Source: Rhizobium sp. Root1203 | GTDB lineage: Bacteria > Pseudomonadota > Alphaproteobacteria > Rhizobiales > Rhizobiaceae | DNA length: 64,000 nt | Direction: 5' to 3' | Assembly (NCBI RefSeq): GCF_001424945.1 | Contig: NZ_LMCW01000023.1 | Location: forward strand, 7,501-71,500 | In this document: positions 1 to 9,225 of the stretch, piece by piece | Numbering within the stretch: position 1 is the stretch's first letter | Layout: each line of letters begins with the position of its first letter | Program-made: the position numbers and the translations under genes | Notes under the pieces: model-generated | The model's input: the letters and a program-made list of their open reading frames with translations, nothing else | Told to the model about the DNA's origin: nothing | Database searches by the model: none

Positions 1-2073
1 TTCCACGAACGGTCGCTGGACGCGGATTTCGGACTTGCGCTGGCGCTCGACGTCAAATCTGCGCTGCGCGACGACCTCAGGATCCTGGTGATGTCGGCGA
101 CGCTCGACGTCGGGCGCATCGCAACCCTGCTGGATCAGCCGCCGGTGATCGAAAGTCTCGGGCGAAGCTTTCCGATCGACGTCCGCTATCAGGACAGGCC
201 GGCGGGCGAGCGCATCGAAGACGCCGTGACACGGGCAATCGTCGAGGCGCATCGGACGGAGAGCGGCTCGATCCTCGCCTTTCTCCCCGGGCAGGCGGAA
301 ATCGGCCGAACGGCGGAACGATTGCAGGGGCGCTTCGACGACCGGACGCTGATTGCGCCGCTCTACGGCAATCTCAGCCAGAAGGAACAGGACGCCGCCA
401 TCCGCGCCGCCCTGCCCGGGACCCGCAAGATCGTACTGGCAACGTCGATCGCCGAGACCTCCATCACGATCGACGGCGTGCGGATCGTCATCGACAGCGG
501 CCTGCAGCGGCTGCCGGTGTTCGAAGCCTCGACCGGTATCACCCGCCTGGAGACGGTGCGCGTTTCCCGCGCCTCGGCGGACCAGCGGGCCGGGCGCGCA
601 GGCAGAACGGAGCCCGGCATCGCCGTTCGCCTGTGGCACCAGGGGCAGACGGCGGCGCTGCCGGCATTCACGCCACCGCAGATCCTGTCGACCGACCTGT
701 CCGGCCTCGTCCTCGACCTTGCGCATTGGGGCGTTCAGGATCCGCGCTCGCTCGCCTTTGTCGATCAACCGCCCGCGACGACGCTTGCAGAAGCGCGGGC
801 GCTCCTGCGCCAGCTAGGCGCCCTCGATGCCGACGGGACGCTCAATGCGCGCGGCAAGATCATGCGCGAGCTGGCATTGCCGCCTCGGCTTGCCGCGATG
901 GTCATTTCATCGGGCGAGACGGGGCATGCGAGGGACGCAGCGATACTCGCGGTGCTGCTGACCGAACAGGGGTTGGGCGGCACGAGCGTCGACCTGGAGG
1001 AGCGGATGCGGCGGTTCAAATCGGAACGCGGCGACCGAGCGGATGCCGCGCGCCAGCTTGCGGGCAGACTGGCAAAGGGGCTGGACTTTTGCAAGGCGGC
1101 GGAGCCGAGCATGGCCGGCCGGCTCCTGCTTCATGCCTTTCCCGATCGGATCGCCCTGCAGCGCGGCGGCAGAGGGCGCTTCGTGATGGCGAACGGACGC
1201 GGCGCCGAACTGCCGGAGACCGAAAGACTTTCCGGCAGCCAGATGCTGGTGATCGCCGACCTCACAGGGCGGGCGGCGCAGGCACGCATCCTTGCCGCAG
1301 CCGACGTCTCGCGGGCCGACATCGATGCCGAGCTGCCGGGCGAGATCAGAACGGACGACCAGACGTTCTTCGACCGACAGAGCCGGCAGGTCAGGGCGCG
1401 GCGGGCGACCCGGCTCGGGGCCATCGTCTTCGACGAGACGCCCCTTCCCCGCCCTTCCGGTGTAGATGCGACGAAGGCGCTGGCCGACGGCGTGCGCGAA
1501 CTCGGCCTCGATCAGCTGCCTTTCTCCAAGGAAGCAAGGCAGCTTCGCGACCGCATAGGCTTTCTTCATCGTGGCATCGGCGAGCCCTGGCCCGATATGA
1601 GCGACGATGCGCTGCTTGCCCGTATGAACGACTGGTTCATACCCTACCAGGGCGATGCACGCGGCCTTTCCGAAGTTTCGGCGAGCGGCCTTTCGAACGG
1701 TCTTATGGCGCTCGTGCCGCATGAGCTGCAACGCGACCTGGCGCGGCTCGCGCCCACCCATTTCGAAGCACCGACCGGGCAGCGCCACCCCATCCAGTAC
1801 GACGCGGAGGAACCGACGCTGACAATCCGGGTGCAGGAGCTGTTCGGATTGAAGCAGCATCCAACGATCGGCGGCGGTCGCCTGCCGCTGCTTCTCGAGC
1901 TTACTTCTCCTGCACACCGGCCGATCCAGACGACACGCGATCTGCCGGGCTTCTGGGCCGGCTCCTGGAAGGATGTGCGCGCCGACATGCGCGGGCGCTA
2001 TCCGCGACACCCGTGGCCGGAACGCCCGGACGACGCCCTGCCGACGACACGGGCGAAGCCGCGTGGTACATGA
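1..2073 (+). CDS. hrpB: ATP-dependent helicase HrpB (5' truncated by window edge)
   Basis: The reading frame is open from base 1, so the gene begins upstream of the window. The first residues read FHERSLDADFGLALALD, the segment right after the DEAH/DEFH Walker B box of HrpB. SAT motif III (MSAT) follows, then VLATSIAETSITIDG (motif V) and QRAGRAGRTEPG (motif VI), and a long C-terminal half typical of HrpB. It is a DEAH-box RNA helicase family member; the cellular substrate is not well defined in bacteria. Its TGA overlaps a possible ATG of the next gene, so actS is probably translated from the same or an adjoining transcript. The Walker A region is outside the window. Confidence 0.93.
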   Translation, partial: FHERSLDADFGLALALDVKSALRDDLRILVMSATLDVGRIATLLDQPPVIESLGRSFPIDVRYQDRPAGERIEDAVTRAIVEAHRTESGSILAFLPGQAEIGRTAERLQGRFDDRTLIAPLYGNLSQKEQDAAIRAALPGTRKIVLATSIAETSITIDGVRIVIDSGLQRLPVFEASTGITRLETVRVSRASADQRAGRAGRTEPGIAVRLWHQGQTAALPAFTPPQILSTDLSGLVLDLAHWGVQDPRSLAFVDQPPATTLAEARALLRQLGALDADGTLNARGKIMRELALPPRLAAMVISSGETGHARDAAILAVLLTEQGLGGTSVDLEERMRRFKSERGDRADAARQLAGRLAKGLDFCKAAEPSMAGRLLLHAFPDRIALQRGGRGRFVMANGRGAELPETERLSGSQMLVIADLTGRAAQARILAAADVSRADIDAELPGEIRTDDQTFFDRQSRQVRARRATRLGAIVFDETPLPRPSGVDATKALADGVRELGLDQLPFSKEARQLRDRIGFLHRGIGEPWPDMSDDALLARMNDWFIPYQGDARGLSEVSASGLSNGLMALVPHELQRDLARLAPTHFEAPTGQRHPIQYDAEEPTLTIRVQELFGLKQHPTIGGGRLPLLLELTSPAHRPIQTTRDLPGFWAGSWKDVRADMRGRYPRHPWPERPDDALPTTRAKPRGT

Positions 2074-2099
2074 GCCGCAAACCGCTACAAGGGACAGCC

Positions 2100-3410
2100 A
2101 TGGTCGATCACATCGAGAGCATGCCGGAGGAGGACAGACACAATAGCCGTCGCCTGAGGCTTCAGACGCTCGTGCGACTGAGGTGGCTCGCGGTCGGCGG
2201 CCAGGCGGTTACGGTCTTCATCGTCGCCTTCTGGCTCCGGTTTCCGCTGCCGCTGATCGCCAGCATCTTGCTGATCGCGGCGCTTGCCGCTGTCAACTTC
2301 TACCTGATGATCCGCTACCCGCCGACGCATCGGATCGACCCCGGCACCGCCTTTGCGTTGCTCGGTTTCGACCTGCTGCAGCTCTGTGCCCTGCTCTTCA
2401 TCACCGGCGGCCTTGCCAATCCGTTCGCTGCGCTCGTGTGCGTTCCCGTCATCATTTCCTTTGCGTCGCAGCCGATCCGCTACAGCACAGCGTTGATTCT
2501 GGTGGCGATGATCTGCATCACCATTCTCGCTTTCTCGCCATTCCCGCTTCCCTGGTTCGGTGGCGTGGAGGTCAATGTCCACACCGTCATGCAGTTCGGC
2601 GTCTGGTGTTCGATCGCGTCGACGATGACCTTTGCCGCCTTCTACGCCTACCGGGTCTCGATGGAGGCAAGCCAGCTGGCCGACGCGCTGGCCGCCACCG
2701 AACTGGTGCTGCAGCGGGAGAAGCACCTGTCGCAACTGGACGGGCTTGCGGCCGCCGCCGCGCACGAACTCGGAACGCCGCTCGCCACCATCAGCATCGT
2801 TGCCAAGGAGATGGAGCGCGAGCTGAAGGACGACGACCGTTTTCGCGAGGACGTTCAGTTGCTGCGGAGCCAGAGCGAGCGCTGCCGCGATATCCTGCGG
2901 CGGCTGGCGACGCTTTCGGCGGAAGGAGAAGCACATCTGCGGCGCCTGCCCTTGTCCTCGATGATGGAGGAGATCGTCGCGCCGCATCGCGAATTCGGGA
3001 TCAAGCTCGAACTGATCGAGACAGGTCCGCGCAAAGGCGAACCGGTGACGGATCGCAATGCCGGCATCATGTATGGCCTCGGCAACCTCATCGAGAACGC
3101 CGTCGATTATGCCCGGGAGAAGGTGACGGTAACGGTCGAGCACGACCAGCGCACGGTTTGCATTATCGTCGAGGACGACGGCGAGGGATATTCGTCCGAC
3201 ATTCTGACCCGGATCGGCGAACCCTATGTGACGAAGCGGCAGCGGGAGGATCGTGCGGGCGGACTCGGGCTGGGCCTGTTTATCGCCAAGACGCTGCTCG
3301 AGCGTTCCGGGGCGTCTCTGATCTTCGAGAACCGTGCGCCGGAGAGCGCCGGTGCGCGAGTCCGTGTCGAATGGCCGCGCATGCTGATCGATGCGCATTC
3401 GACAAAATGA
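2100..3410 (+). CDS. actS: redox sensor histidine kinase ActS (RegB/PrrB family)
   Basis: This 436-residue membrane kinase has about six N-terminal transmembrane segments (residues ~25-190), then an H-box HELGTPLATI with the phospho-accepting His at residue 222, and an HATPase_c domain (NLIENAVDYA, DDGEGYS, GLGLGLFIAKTLL). Two RegB hallmarks are present. GGLANPF at ~103-109 matches the GGxxNPF ubiquinone-binding motif, and Cys262 lies exactly 40 residues after the His, as redox-active Cys265 does relative to His225 in Rhodobacter RegB. In rhizobia ActS pairs with ActR for acid tolerance, CO2 fixation and respiratory/nitrogen control. I chose the ATG at 2100 because AAGGGA lies just upstream; an ATG at 2070 overlapping the hrpB stop is the alternative. 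Confidence 0.92.
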   Translation: MVDHIESMPEEDRHNSRRLRLQTLVRLRWLAVGGQAVTVFIVAFWLRFPLPLIASILLIAALAAVNFYLMIRYPPTHRIDPGTAFALLGFDLLQLCALLFITGGLANPFAALVCVPVIISFASQPIRYSTALILVAMICITILAFSPFPLPWFGGVEVNVHTVMQFGVWCSIASTMTFAAFYAYRVSMEASQLADALAATELVLQREKHLSQLDGLAAAAAHELGTPLATISIVAKEMERELKDDDRFREDVQLLRSQSERCRDILRRLATLSAEGEAHLRRLPLSSMMEEIVAPHREFGIKLELIETGPRKGEPVTDRNAGIMYGLGNLIENAVDYAREKVTVTVEHDQRTVCIIVEDDGEGYSSDILTRIGEPYVTKRQREDRAGGLGLGLFIAKTLLERSGASLIFENRAPESAGARVRVEWPRMLIDAHSTK

Positions 3411-3479
3411 CTGTATCGGCCTAATAAAAGATCAGTGCATTTGACTTATGTCATGCGGACAGCATCAGGATCGACTGAG

Positions 3480-4055
3480 ATGAACGAGCAGAACCACGAC
3501 ACTTCTTCAGCCACCGAGGACCATATCGGTCCGGATGCGAGCCTGTTGATCGTCGATGACGACGGTCCGTTCCTCAGACGCCTGGCGCGCGCGATGGAAA
3601 CGCGCGGCTTTCACGTCGAAACAGCCGAATCGGTTGCCGAAGGCGTCGCCAAGTCCAAGAGCAACCCGCCGAAATACGCCGTCGTCGACCTGCGCCTTGG
3701 GGACGGCAATGGCCTTGATGTCATCGAAGCAATCCGGCAGCGTCGCGACGATACCCGCATTATCGTTTTAACCGGCTATGGAAACATCGCGACGGCTGTA
3801 ACGGCTGTCAAGCTCGGGGCAGTCGACTATCTGGCCAAGCCCGCCGATGCCGACGATGTATATGCTGCGCTGACGCAGCGCGCCGGCGAGAAGGCGGAAC
3901 TCCCCGAGAATCCGATGTCGGCCGACCGCGTGCGGTGGGAACACATCCAGCGCGTCTATGAAATCTGCGAGCGCAATGTGTCGGAGACGGCGCGGCGTCT
4001 CAACATGCATCGGCGGACGCTGCAGCGCATTCTCGCCAAGCGCGCGCCCAAGTAG
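3480..4055 (+). CDS. actR: response regulator ActR (RegA/PrrA family)
   Basis: A 191-residue regulator. The receiver domain has LLIVDDDGPFLRRLARA at the start, the phospho-acceptor Asp in VVDLRLGDG (about residue 70), and a conserved Thr/Lys pair (LTGYG, AKPAD). The C-terminus is the Fis-type helix-turn-helix NVSETARRLNMHRRTLQRIL, nearly invariant in RegA/ActR/PrrA proteins, which unusually consist of only receiver plus HTH. It lies 69 bp behind actS. The ATG at 3480 removes 15 residues of a longer frame and gives the usual family start region. It converges on mmcB with only 2 bp between stop codons and no visible terminator. Confidence 0.93.
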   Translation: MNEQNHDTSSATEDHIGPDASLLIVDDDGPFLRRLARAMETRGFHVETAESVAEGVAKSKSNPPKYAVVDLRLGDGNGLDVIEAIRQRRDDTRIIVLTGYGNIATAVTAVKLGAVDYLAKPADADDVYAALTQRAGEKAELPENPMSADRVRWEHIQRVYEICERNVSETARRLNMHRRTLQRILAKRAPK

Positions 4056-4057
4056 GA

Positions 4058-4552
4058 TCAGATTTCGTCGACGTCGAACGGCTTGCCGCTTGCCCACTCT
4101 GCCAGCAGCAGGCGCTGCGCGGCTGCGCGCGAGAAATTGAGCGTTACCGATTTGCGGGTGGCGGGCGCCAGGCGGTGTTCCGGCGCTTCGCGGATCATAT
4201 GCGCGCCGTAGCCGTCCGACAGAAACAGGCCGCACTCCTCGGGGAAGATATCGAGCGGCACGTCTTTGTGCGTCGCGAAGAAAAACCGATCGCAGTGCAG
4301 CCGATATTCGGGCCATTTGCGATCCACCTTGAAGTCTTCGACCGAGGTCTTGATCTCGATGATCCAGATCTCTCCCTTCTCGGACATCGTGATGAGATCC
4401 GCCCGCCGTCCGCTCGCCAGAGACAACTCCGGGAGCACAGCGTGACGCATTTCATGAAGTAGAATCTGAGTCCCGCGGCGAACGAGCATGGCTCTGTCCG
4501 ATTGCCGGCCATCTATTAACGGATTGTTATTATAAAGACTCAAAATCGTCAT
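4058..4552 (-). CDS. mmcB: MmcB family DNA repair protein (PD-(D/E)XK-like fold)
   Basis: A 164-residue protein. The segment GRRADLITMSEKGEIWIIEIKTS carries D...ExK spacing of a PD-(D/E)XK nuclease-like core, followed by KWPEYRLHCDRFFFATH. This matches the alphaproteobacterial MmcB family, named for mitomycin C resistance in Caulobacter, where it was reported as damage-inducible. I do not see a convincing alphaproteobacterial LexA box (GTTC-N7-GTTC) in the ~180 bp upstream. A second possible start lies 21 codons in (MLVRRG). Catalytic activity is inferred from fold only. Confidence 0.8.
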   Translation of the reverse strand: MTILSLYNNNPLIDGRQSDRAMLVRRGTQILLHEMRHAVLPELSLASGRRADLITMSEKGEIWIIEIKTSVEDFKVDRKWPEYRLHCDRFFFATHKDVPLDIFPEECGLFLSDGYGAHMIREAPEHRLAPATRKSVTLNFSRAAAQRLLLAEWASGKPFDVDEI

Positions 4553-4733
4553 GGATAACCGTGGATGTAGCGTGCGTGTTGTTGCAAAAAAACCATGCGG
4601 TTCTACTTTGCCGTTGCGTATTCGTTTTGCCGCACTGCAACAGCTTGCAATGGCAAAGTTAATCGAAAATAAACCATATTCAAAGATGGTTCAAAAGAAC
4701 GATCCTCCCTTGCCCCATTCCTAAGAGACATCC

Positions 4734-5423
4734 ATGCGCATCCGCAATGCAATTCCTGTATTCGGCCTGATGGCGACGCTCGCTCTGGCCGGTTGCTCCA
4801 CGACTACCGAAAGCGCCTCTGTCGCAGACACGAGTGCCGCACCGGGGCCGACTGTCCAGACCGCACAGATCTTCGACGACGCCTACGGCGTCACCACGGA
4901 TGCGGGATACTCGCTGCCTGCGATCCCTATCCAGAAGGTCAAGCCGCAGTTCCGTCGCCAGATTGTCTCCTATGAAACCACGGAACGCCCGGGCACGATC
5001 ATCGTCAACACCCGCGAGCGCTTCCTCTATTACATCATGCCCGGCGGCAAGGCCATGCGTTACGGCATCGGGGTTGGAAAGCAGGGCTTTGCATGGGCGG
5101 GCACCGCCTACGTCGCCTGGAAGCAGGAATGGCCGAACTGGCATCCGCCGAAGGAAATGGCTGTCCGCCGTCCCGAAATCGCCAAGTACGTCGAGGACGG
5201 CATGGGCCCCGGTCTATCCAACCCTCTCGGCGCGCGCGCCATGTACCTGTTCAACGAAAAGGGCCAGGACACGCTCTTTCGTCTGCACGGCACGCCGGAA
5301 TGGGCATCGATCGGCACCGCTGCTTCGTCTGGCTGCATCCGTCTGATCAACCAGGACGTTATCGACCTCTACAGCCGCGTCCGTCCGGGCAAGGCTAGCT
5401 CGAAGGTCATCGTCATCCAGTAA
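4734..5423 (+). CDS. L,D-transpeptidase (YkuD domain) lipoprotein
   Basis: A 229-residue protein beginning with a lipoprotein signal: lipobox LAGC with Cys21. The YkuD catalytic motif is complete: His185 in LHGTPEW, then SGC with nucleophile Cys201 followed by IRL. Such enzymes make 3-3 meso-DAP cross-links in peptidoglycan, or anchor proteins to it; rhizobia use many of them. The Thr/Ser/Ala-rich stretch after the lipobox is probably a linker to the outer membrane. It is a single gene with its own 180-bp upstream region, which contains the 12-bp inverted repeat GTTCAAAAGAAC at 4689-4700, and a strong terminator behind it. Whether it cross-links or attaches lipoproteins cannot be told from sequence. 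Confidence 0.88.
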   Translation: MRIRNAIPVFGLMATLALAGCSTTTESASVADTSAAPGPTVQTAQIFDDAYGVTTDAGYSLPAIPIQKVKPQFRRQIVSYETTERPGTIIVNTRERFLYYIMPGGKAMRYGIGVGKQGFAWAGTAYVAWKQEWPNWHPPKEMAVRRPEIAKYVEDGMGPGLSNPLGARAMYLFNEKGQDTLFRLHGTPEWASIGTAASSGCIRLINQDVIDLYSRVRPGKASSKVIVIQ

Positions 5424-5448
5424 ACTGGACCTGACGTTCGGTATAAGA

Positions 5449-5482
5449 AAGGCCGCCGGAACCTGCGTCTCGGCGGCCTTTT
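5449..5482. terminator. bidirectional Rho-independent terminator
   Basis: A perfect 9-bp stem (AAGGCCGCC at 5449-5457 with GGCGGCCTT at 5472-5480) is flanked by T-rich ends on both strands. It lies between the convergent L,D-transpeptidase and malate synthase genes and probably serves both. Confidence 0.85.
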
Positions 5483-5495
5483 ACATGCGAGCAGC

Positions 5496-7673
5496 TTACG
5501 ACCGGGCGTCCTGCTTCGCCTTGAGCTCCAGGCGCCTGCGATGCAGGACCGGCTCGGTGTAGCCGTTCGGCTGCTGCCTGCCCTTCAGGACCAGATCGAG
5601 GGCGGCCTGGAAGGCAATCGAGCCGTCGAAATCGGCAGCCATCGACACATAGGCGGGATCCGTGGCATTCTGCCGATCCACCACCGCTGCCATCCGCTTC
5701 ATCGTCTCGACGATCTCGACTTCGGTCACCACCTTGTGATGGAGCCAGTTTGCCATGTGCTGCGCCGAGATACGCAGCGTTGCCCGGTCCTCCATGAGCC
5801 CGACATTGTTGATGTCAGGCACCTTGGAGCAGCCGACGCCCTGGTCGACCCAGCGAACGACATAGCCGAGGATACCCTGCGCGTTGTTGTCGAGTTCGCG
5901 CTGGATCTCTTCCGGCGTCCAGTTCGGCCGCACCGCAACCGGCACCGACAGGATGTCGCCGAGCTTGGCGCGGGCGCGATCCTTCAACCCTTGCTGGACG
6001 CGCGCGACGTTGACGCGGTGATAGTGCGTGGCGTGCAGCGTCGCGGCCGTCGGCGACGGCACCCATGCTGTGTTCGCCCCGGCTTTGGGATGCGCGATCT
6101 TCTGTTCCAGCATCGCGGCCATCAGATCCGGCATGGCCCACATGCCCTTGCCGATCTGCGCGTGACCGGAAAGGCCGCATTCGAGTCCGATATCGACGTT
6201 CCAGTTCTCGTAGGCGGCGATCCAGGGCGCCTGCTTCATGTCGCCCTTGCGGATCATCGGCCCCGCTTCCATCGAGGTATGGATTTCATCGCCGGTGCGA
6301 TCGAGGAAGCCCGTATTGATGAAGACGACCCGCTCGCGGGCAGCCCGTATGCATTCCTTGAGGTTGACGGTCGTTCGGCGCTCCTCGTCCATGATGCCCA
6401 TCTTGATGGTATTGCGTGCCATGCCGAGCGCGTCCTCGACGCGAGAGAAGATCTCGACGGCGAAGGCGACCTCTTCCGGGCCGTGCATCTTCGGCTTGAC
6501 GACATAGACCGAGCCCGCGCGAGAGTTCTTCCGCCTTCCGCCCGGGCCGACATCATAGAGCGCAATCAGGCCGGTGATCATGGCATCCATGATCCCCTCG
6601 GGCACTTCGTTTCCGTCGCGATCAAGAATGGCGGGGTTGGTCATCAGGTGGCCGACGTTGCGGATCAGCATCAGCGAGCGGCGATGCACCTCGAAAGCAA
6701 CACCGTCAGGGCCTATGTATTCGATATCCGGATCAAGCTTGCGAATAAACGCCGAACCGCCCTTGGCAACTTCTTCCTGGAGATCGCCCTTCATCAGGCC
6801 CAGCCAGTTGCGATAGACGATCGTCTTGTCCTCTGCGTCGACGGCGGCGATGGAATCCTCGCAGTCCATGATGGTCGTGATCGCCGATTCGAGCCAGACA
6901 TCGGAAATGTGCGCCGGATCGCTCTTGCCGATGGCGGTCGAGGCATCGATCACGATGTCGATATGGATGCCGTTGTTCTTCAGGAGCACATTCGTCGGCG
7001 CGGACGCTTCGCCTCGATAGCCGGCAAAATGCGCCTGATCCCTCAGGGAAAGATGTTCGCCGTCGGTCGATGGGATGGTTAGAACGCCGTCCTCGACCGC
7101 AAAACCGGCAACATCCTTCCAACTCCACTCAGCCAGCGGAACGGCCGCATCGAGAAAATCGCGAACCCAGGCGATAACCTTCTCGCCGCGCTTCGGATTG
7201 TAGCCCTTGCCTTTCTCCGCACCGTCGGTGTCCGGGATCGCGTCCGTTCCATAGAGAGCGTCGTAGAGCGAACCCCAGCGTGCATTGGCGGCATTGAGCG
7301 CGTAGCGGGCATTCATGACGGGGACAACCAGCTGCGGGCCGGCGATCGAGGCGATTTCCGGGTCGACATTCGTCGTCGAAACCTGAAAGTCCGAGCCTTC
7401 CGGCAGGAGATAGCCGATTTCCCGCAGGAAGGCCTGATAGGCTTCCACGTCGGTAGGCGCGCCGTGCTGGCGATACCAGTCGTCGATGCGGAGCTGCAGC
7501 GCATCGCGCTTTGCCAACAACTCTCGATTCTTCGGAGCAAGGTCATGAACGATCGACGAAAAATCGGCGAAAAACGTTTCCGCATCGACCTGCAGCCCGG
7601 GGAGCGCTTCGTTGACCAGGAACGCGTGAAGGACTGCTTCGATCGCAAGACCGTTTTTAACGATGCGGCTCAT
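5496..7673 (-). CDS. glcB: malate synthase G
   Basis: A 725-residue enzyme condensing glyoxylate and acetyl-CoA to malate in the glyoxylate shunt. The length (~720) and the motifs NVLLKNNGIHIDI, DCEDSIAAVDAEDK, PKMHGPEEVAFA, MGIMDEERRTTVNLK and NTGFLDRTGDEIH identify the monomeric G isoform rather than the ~530-residue A isoform. The start ATG has GAGGAG just upstream. It is monocistronic, with a terminator shared with the convergent neighbour. No isocitrate lyase gene is in the window. Confidence 0.96.
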   Translation of the reverse strand: MSRIVKNGLAIEAVLHAFLVNEALPGLQVDAETFFADFSSIVHDLAPKNRELLAKRDALQLRIDDWYRQHGAPTDVEAYQAFLREIGYLLPEGSDFQVSTTNVDPEIASIAGPQLVVPVMNARYALNAANARWGSLYDALYGTDAIPDTDGAEKGKGYNPKRGEKVIAWVRDFLDAAVPLAEWSWKDVAGFAVEDGVLTIPSTDGEHLSLRDQAHFAGYRGEASAPTNVLLKNNGIHIDIVIDASTAIGKSDPAHISDVWLESAITTIMDCEDSIAAVDAEDKTIVYRNWLGLMKGDLQEEVAKGGSAFIRKLDPDIEYIGPDGVAFEVHRRSLMLIRNVGHLMTNPAILDRDGNEVPEGIMDAMITGLIALYDVGPGGRRKNSRAGSVYVVKPKMHGPEEVAFAVEIFSRVEDALGMARNTIKMGIMDEERRTTVNLKECIRAARERVVFINTGFLDRTGDEIHTSMEAGPMIRKGDMKQAPWIAAYENWNVDIGLECGLSGHAQIGKGMWAMPDLMAAMLEQKIAHPKAGANTAWVPSPTAATLHATHYHRVNVARVQQGLKDRARAKLGDILSVPVAVRPNWTPEEIQRELDNNAQGILGYVVRWVDQGVGCSKVPDINNVGLMEDRATLRISAQHMANWLHHKVVTEVEIVETMKRMAAVVDRQNATDPAYVSMAADFDGSIAFQAALDLVLKGRQQPNGYTEPVLHRRRLELKAKQDARS

Positions 7674-7771
7674 GGATTATCTCCTCGGACAATGGCGGCT
7701 TTCGCATGCTGCCACTTTGCCCGGCTTTCATTGATAGTCAATTGTGCAATAGTTCGAAAGATTTATGCCAT

Positions 7772-9175
7772 TCAAAGCGATGTGCGACGCGTGACACGCA
7801 TCGGCAAGCCGTTCTGCGGCTGCGTCGTCAGCTTTTGGACCGGCCAAGGCTTAGTTTGGTCCGTCATATCGAAACGGAAACCTTTCATCAGCACCGCGAG
7901 CGCGATGACCGCTTCCTGGAGCGCGAAGGTCGCCCCGATGCAAACGCGTGGGCCGGCGCCGAAAGGCAGGAACTGGAAGCGGCCGATTTTGCCGCGATTT
8001 TCCGGCAGGAAGCGTTCCGGCATGAAGGCGCGGGGCTTGTCCCAGTAGAGTTCGTGGCGATGCAAAGTCCACGGCATGATGAGGACGGTGACGCCGGCTT
8101 CGATGTCGACAATCTCACCCTTGGCATCGGTCCATTTATCGGGGGCGATCGCGGCGCGGTTGATCGAGGGAGCGGGCGGATAGAGCCGCAGCGCCTCCTC
8201 GAAGGCGGCGCGGGTGTATGGCATCAGATCGAGCCATCGAACCGGCTCTGCACCCGTCGCCATTACCCGGCCGATCTCATCTTCCATCGCATCACGGAAA
8301 TGAGGCGTGTTGGCCACGCAATAGAGCGTCCAGGCAAGCGCGCGTGCCGTCGTCTCGTGGCCGGCGCCGATGAAGGTCAGGATATTGTCTTCGATTTCCT
8401 CGTTGGAGAGGCCGCCGCCCGTGGCCTGTTCCAACAACAGGGTCAGAAAATCGTCGGGCGTCGACGCCCGGTCGACGTTCATCCGCGCCAGACGCGCATC
8501 CATTGTCTGGCGCACGATGGAACGGAATTTGTCGAGGACCTTCTGGCCGCCGATGCGGGTTATGCGCGGCACCCAGGACGGTGCGCGCAGCAGGTCCATC
8601 GGATCGACGCGGCCCATGCGGTGCAGCAGCGCGTTCACATCGTCGGCAAAACTGTTCGACGTCGTGATGATTTCGCCGGAGAACAACGTGTCGGCGAGGA
8701 TCACGAAGGTCAGCTCGGTCATGTCGCTGGCTATTTCAAAGATCTGGCCTTCACCGCCTGCGGTTTCGTACTTCTGCGCGTAGTCCTCTGATTGGCGGAG
8801 CATCTGGCCGGCGAAACCGTTTGCGTGACGCGGCGTGAAGACCGGAGCAACCGCCTTGCGCGACCGCTTCCACACCTCCCCTTCGGCGGTCAGCAACCCG
8901 TCGCGCAGGATCGGACGCAGGACGAGCTGGCGAATGTCCGACATCCGGTAGTTTGCGGCATTGTCGACGAGAACGTGCTTGATCAGTCCGGGATCGTTGA
9001 CGATAAGCGTCCTTTCCCGGAAGAACCGCGTCTTGATCCAGGGCAGCGTGTACGATGGCTCGCCCCACAGCTCCAGCGGATTGCGCAGAATGGTGCGGAT
9101 AATTTCCAGTCGGCCTGGCGGCACCGTGCGGGGCATCGGTGCGGGCGGAACAAAGGGGTCTGGACGCATGTCCAT
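7772..9175 (-). CDS. cytochrome P450
   Basis: A 467-residue soluble P450. The I-helix oxygen-binding motif AGHETTARALAW, the K-helix ExxR (EEALRLYPP), the PERF segment (FMPERFLPE) and the haem loop FGAGPRVCIG with the haem-ligand Cys412 are all present. No N-terminal membrane anchor is visible. A longer frame begins at 9217, but I chose the ATG at 9175 (MDMRPDPFVPPAP); an ATG two codons on is also possible. Substrate unknown; no ferredoxin or reductase gene is adjacent. It lies 50 bp behind the DUF1402 gene on the same strand, so the two may be co-transcribed. Confidence 0.9.
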   Translation of the reverse strand: MDMRPDPFVPPAPMPRTVPPGRLEIIRTILRNPLELWGEPSYTLPWIKTRFFRERTLIVNDPGLIKHVLVDNAANYRMSDIRQLVLRPILRDGLLTAEGEVWKRSRKAVAPVFTPRHANGFAGQMLRQSEDYAQKYETAGGEGQIFEIASDMTELTFVILADTLFSGEIITTSNSFADDVNALLHRMGRVDPMDLLRAPSWVPRITRIGGQKVLDKFRSIVRQTMDARLARMNVDRASTPDDFLTLLLEQATGGGLSNEEIEDNILTFIGAGHETTARALAWTLYCVANTPHFRDAMEDEIGRVMATGAEPVRWLDLMPYTRAAFEEALRLYPPAPSINRAAIAPDKWTDAKGEIVDIEAGVTVLIMPWTLHRHELYWDKPRAFMPERFLPENRGKIGRFQFLPFGAGPRVCIGATFALQEAVIALAVLMKGFRFDMTDQTKPWPVQKLTTQPQNGLPMRVTRRTSL

Positions 9176-9225
9176 CAGAATTTGGCCTTTCGCGGAAGAT
9201 TGTCGCCCTCCCGGCAAGGCTAGAA

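Noticed and set aside
4640..4690. CtrA box (TTAA-N7-TTAA) in the mmcB / L,D-transpeptidase gap
   Set aside because: The best candidate (TTAATCGAAAATAAAC) misses a core base, and TTAA words are frequent in AT-rich leaders.
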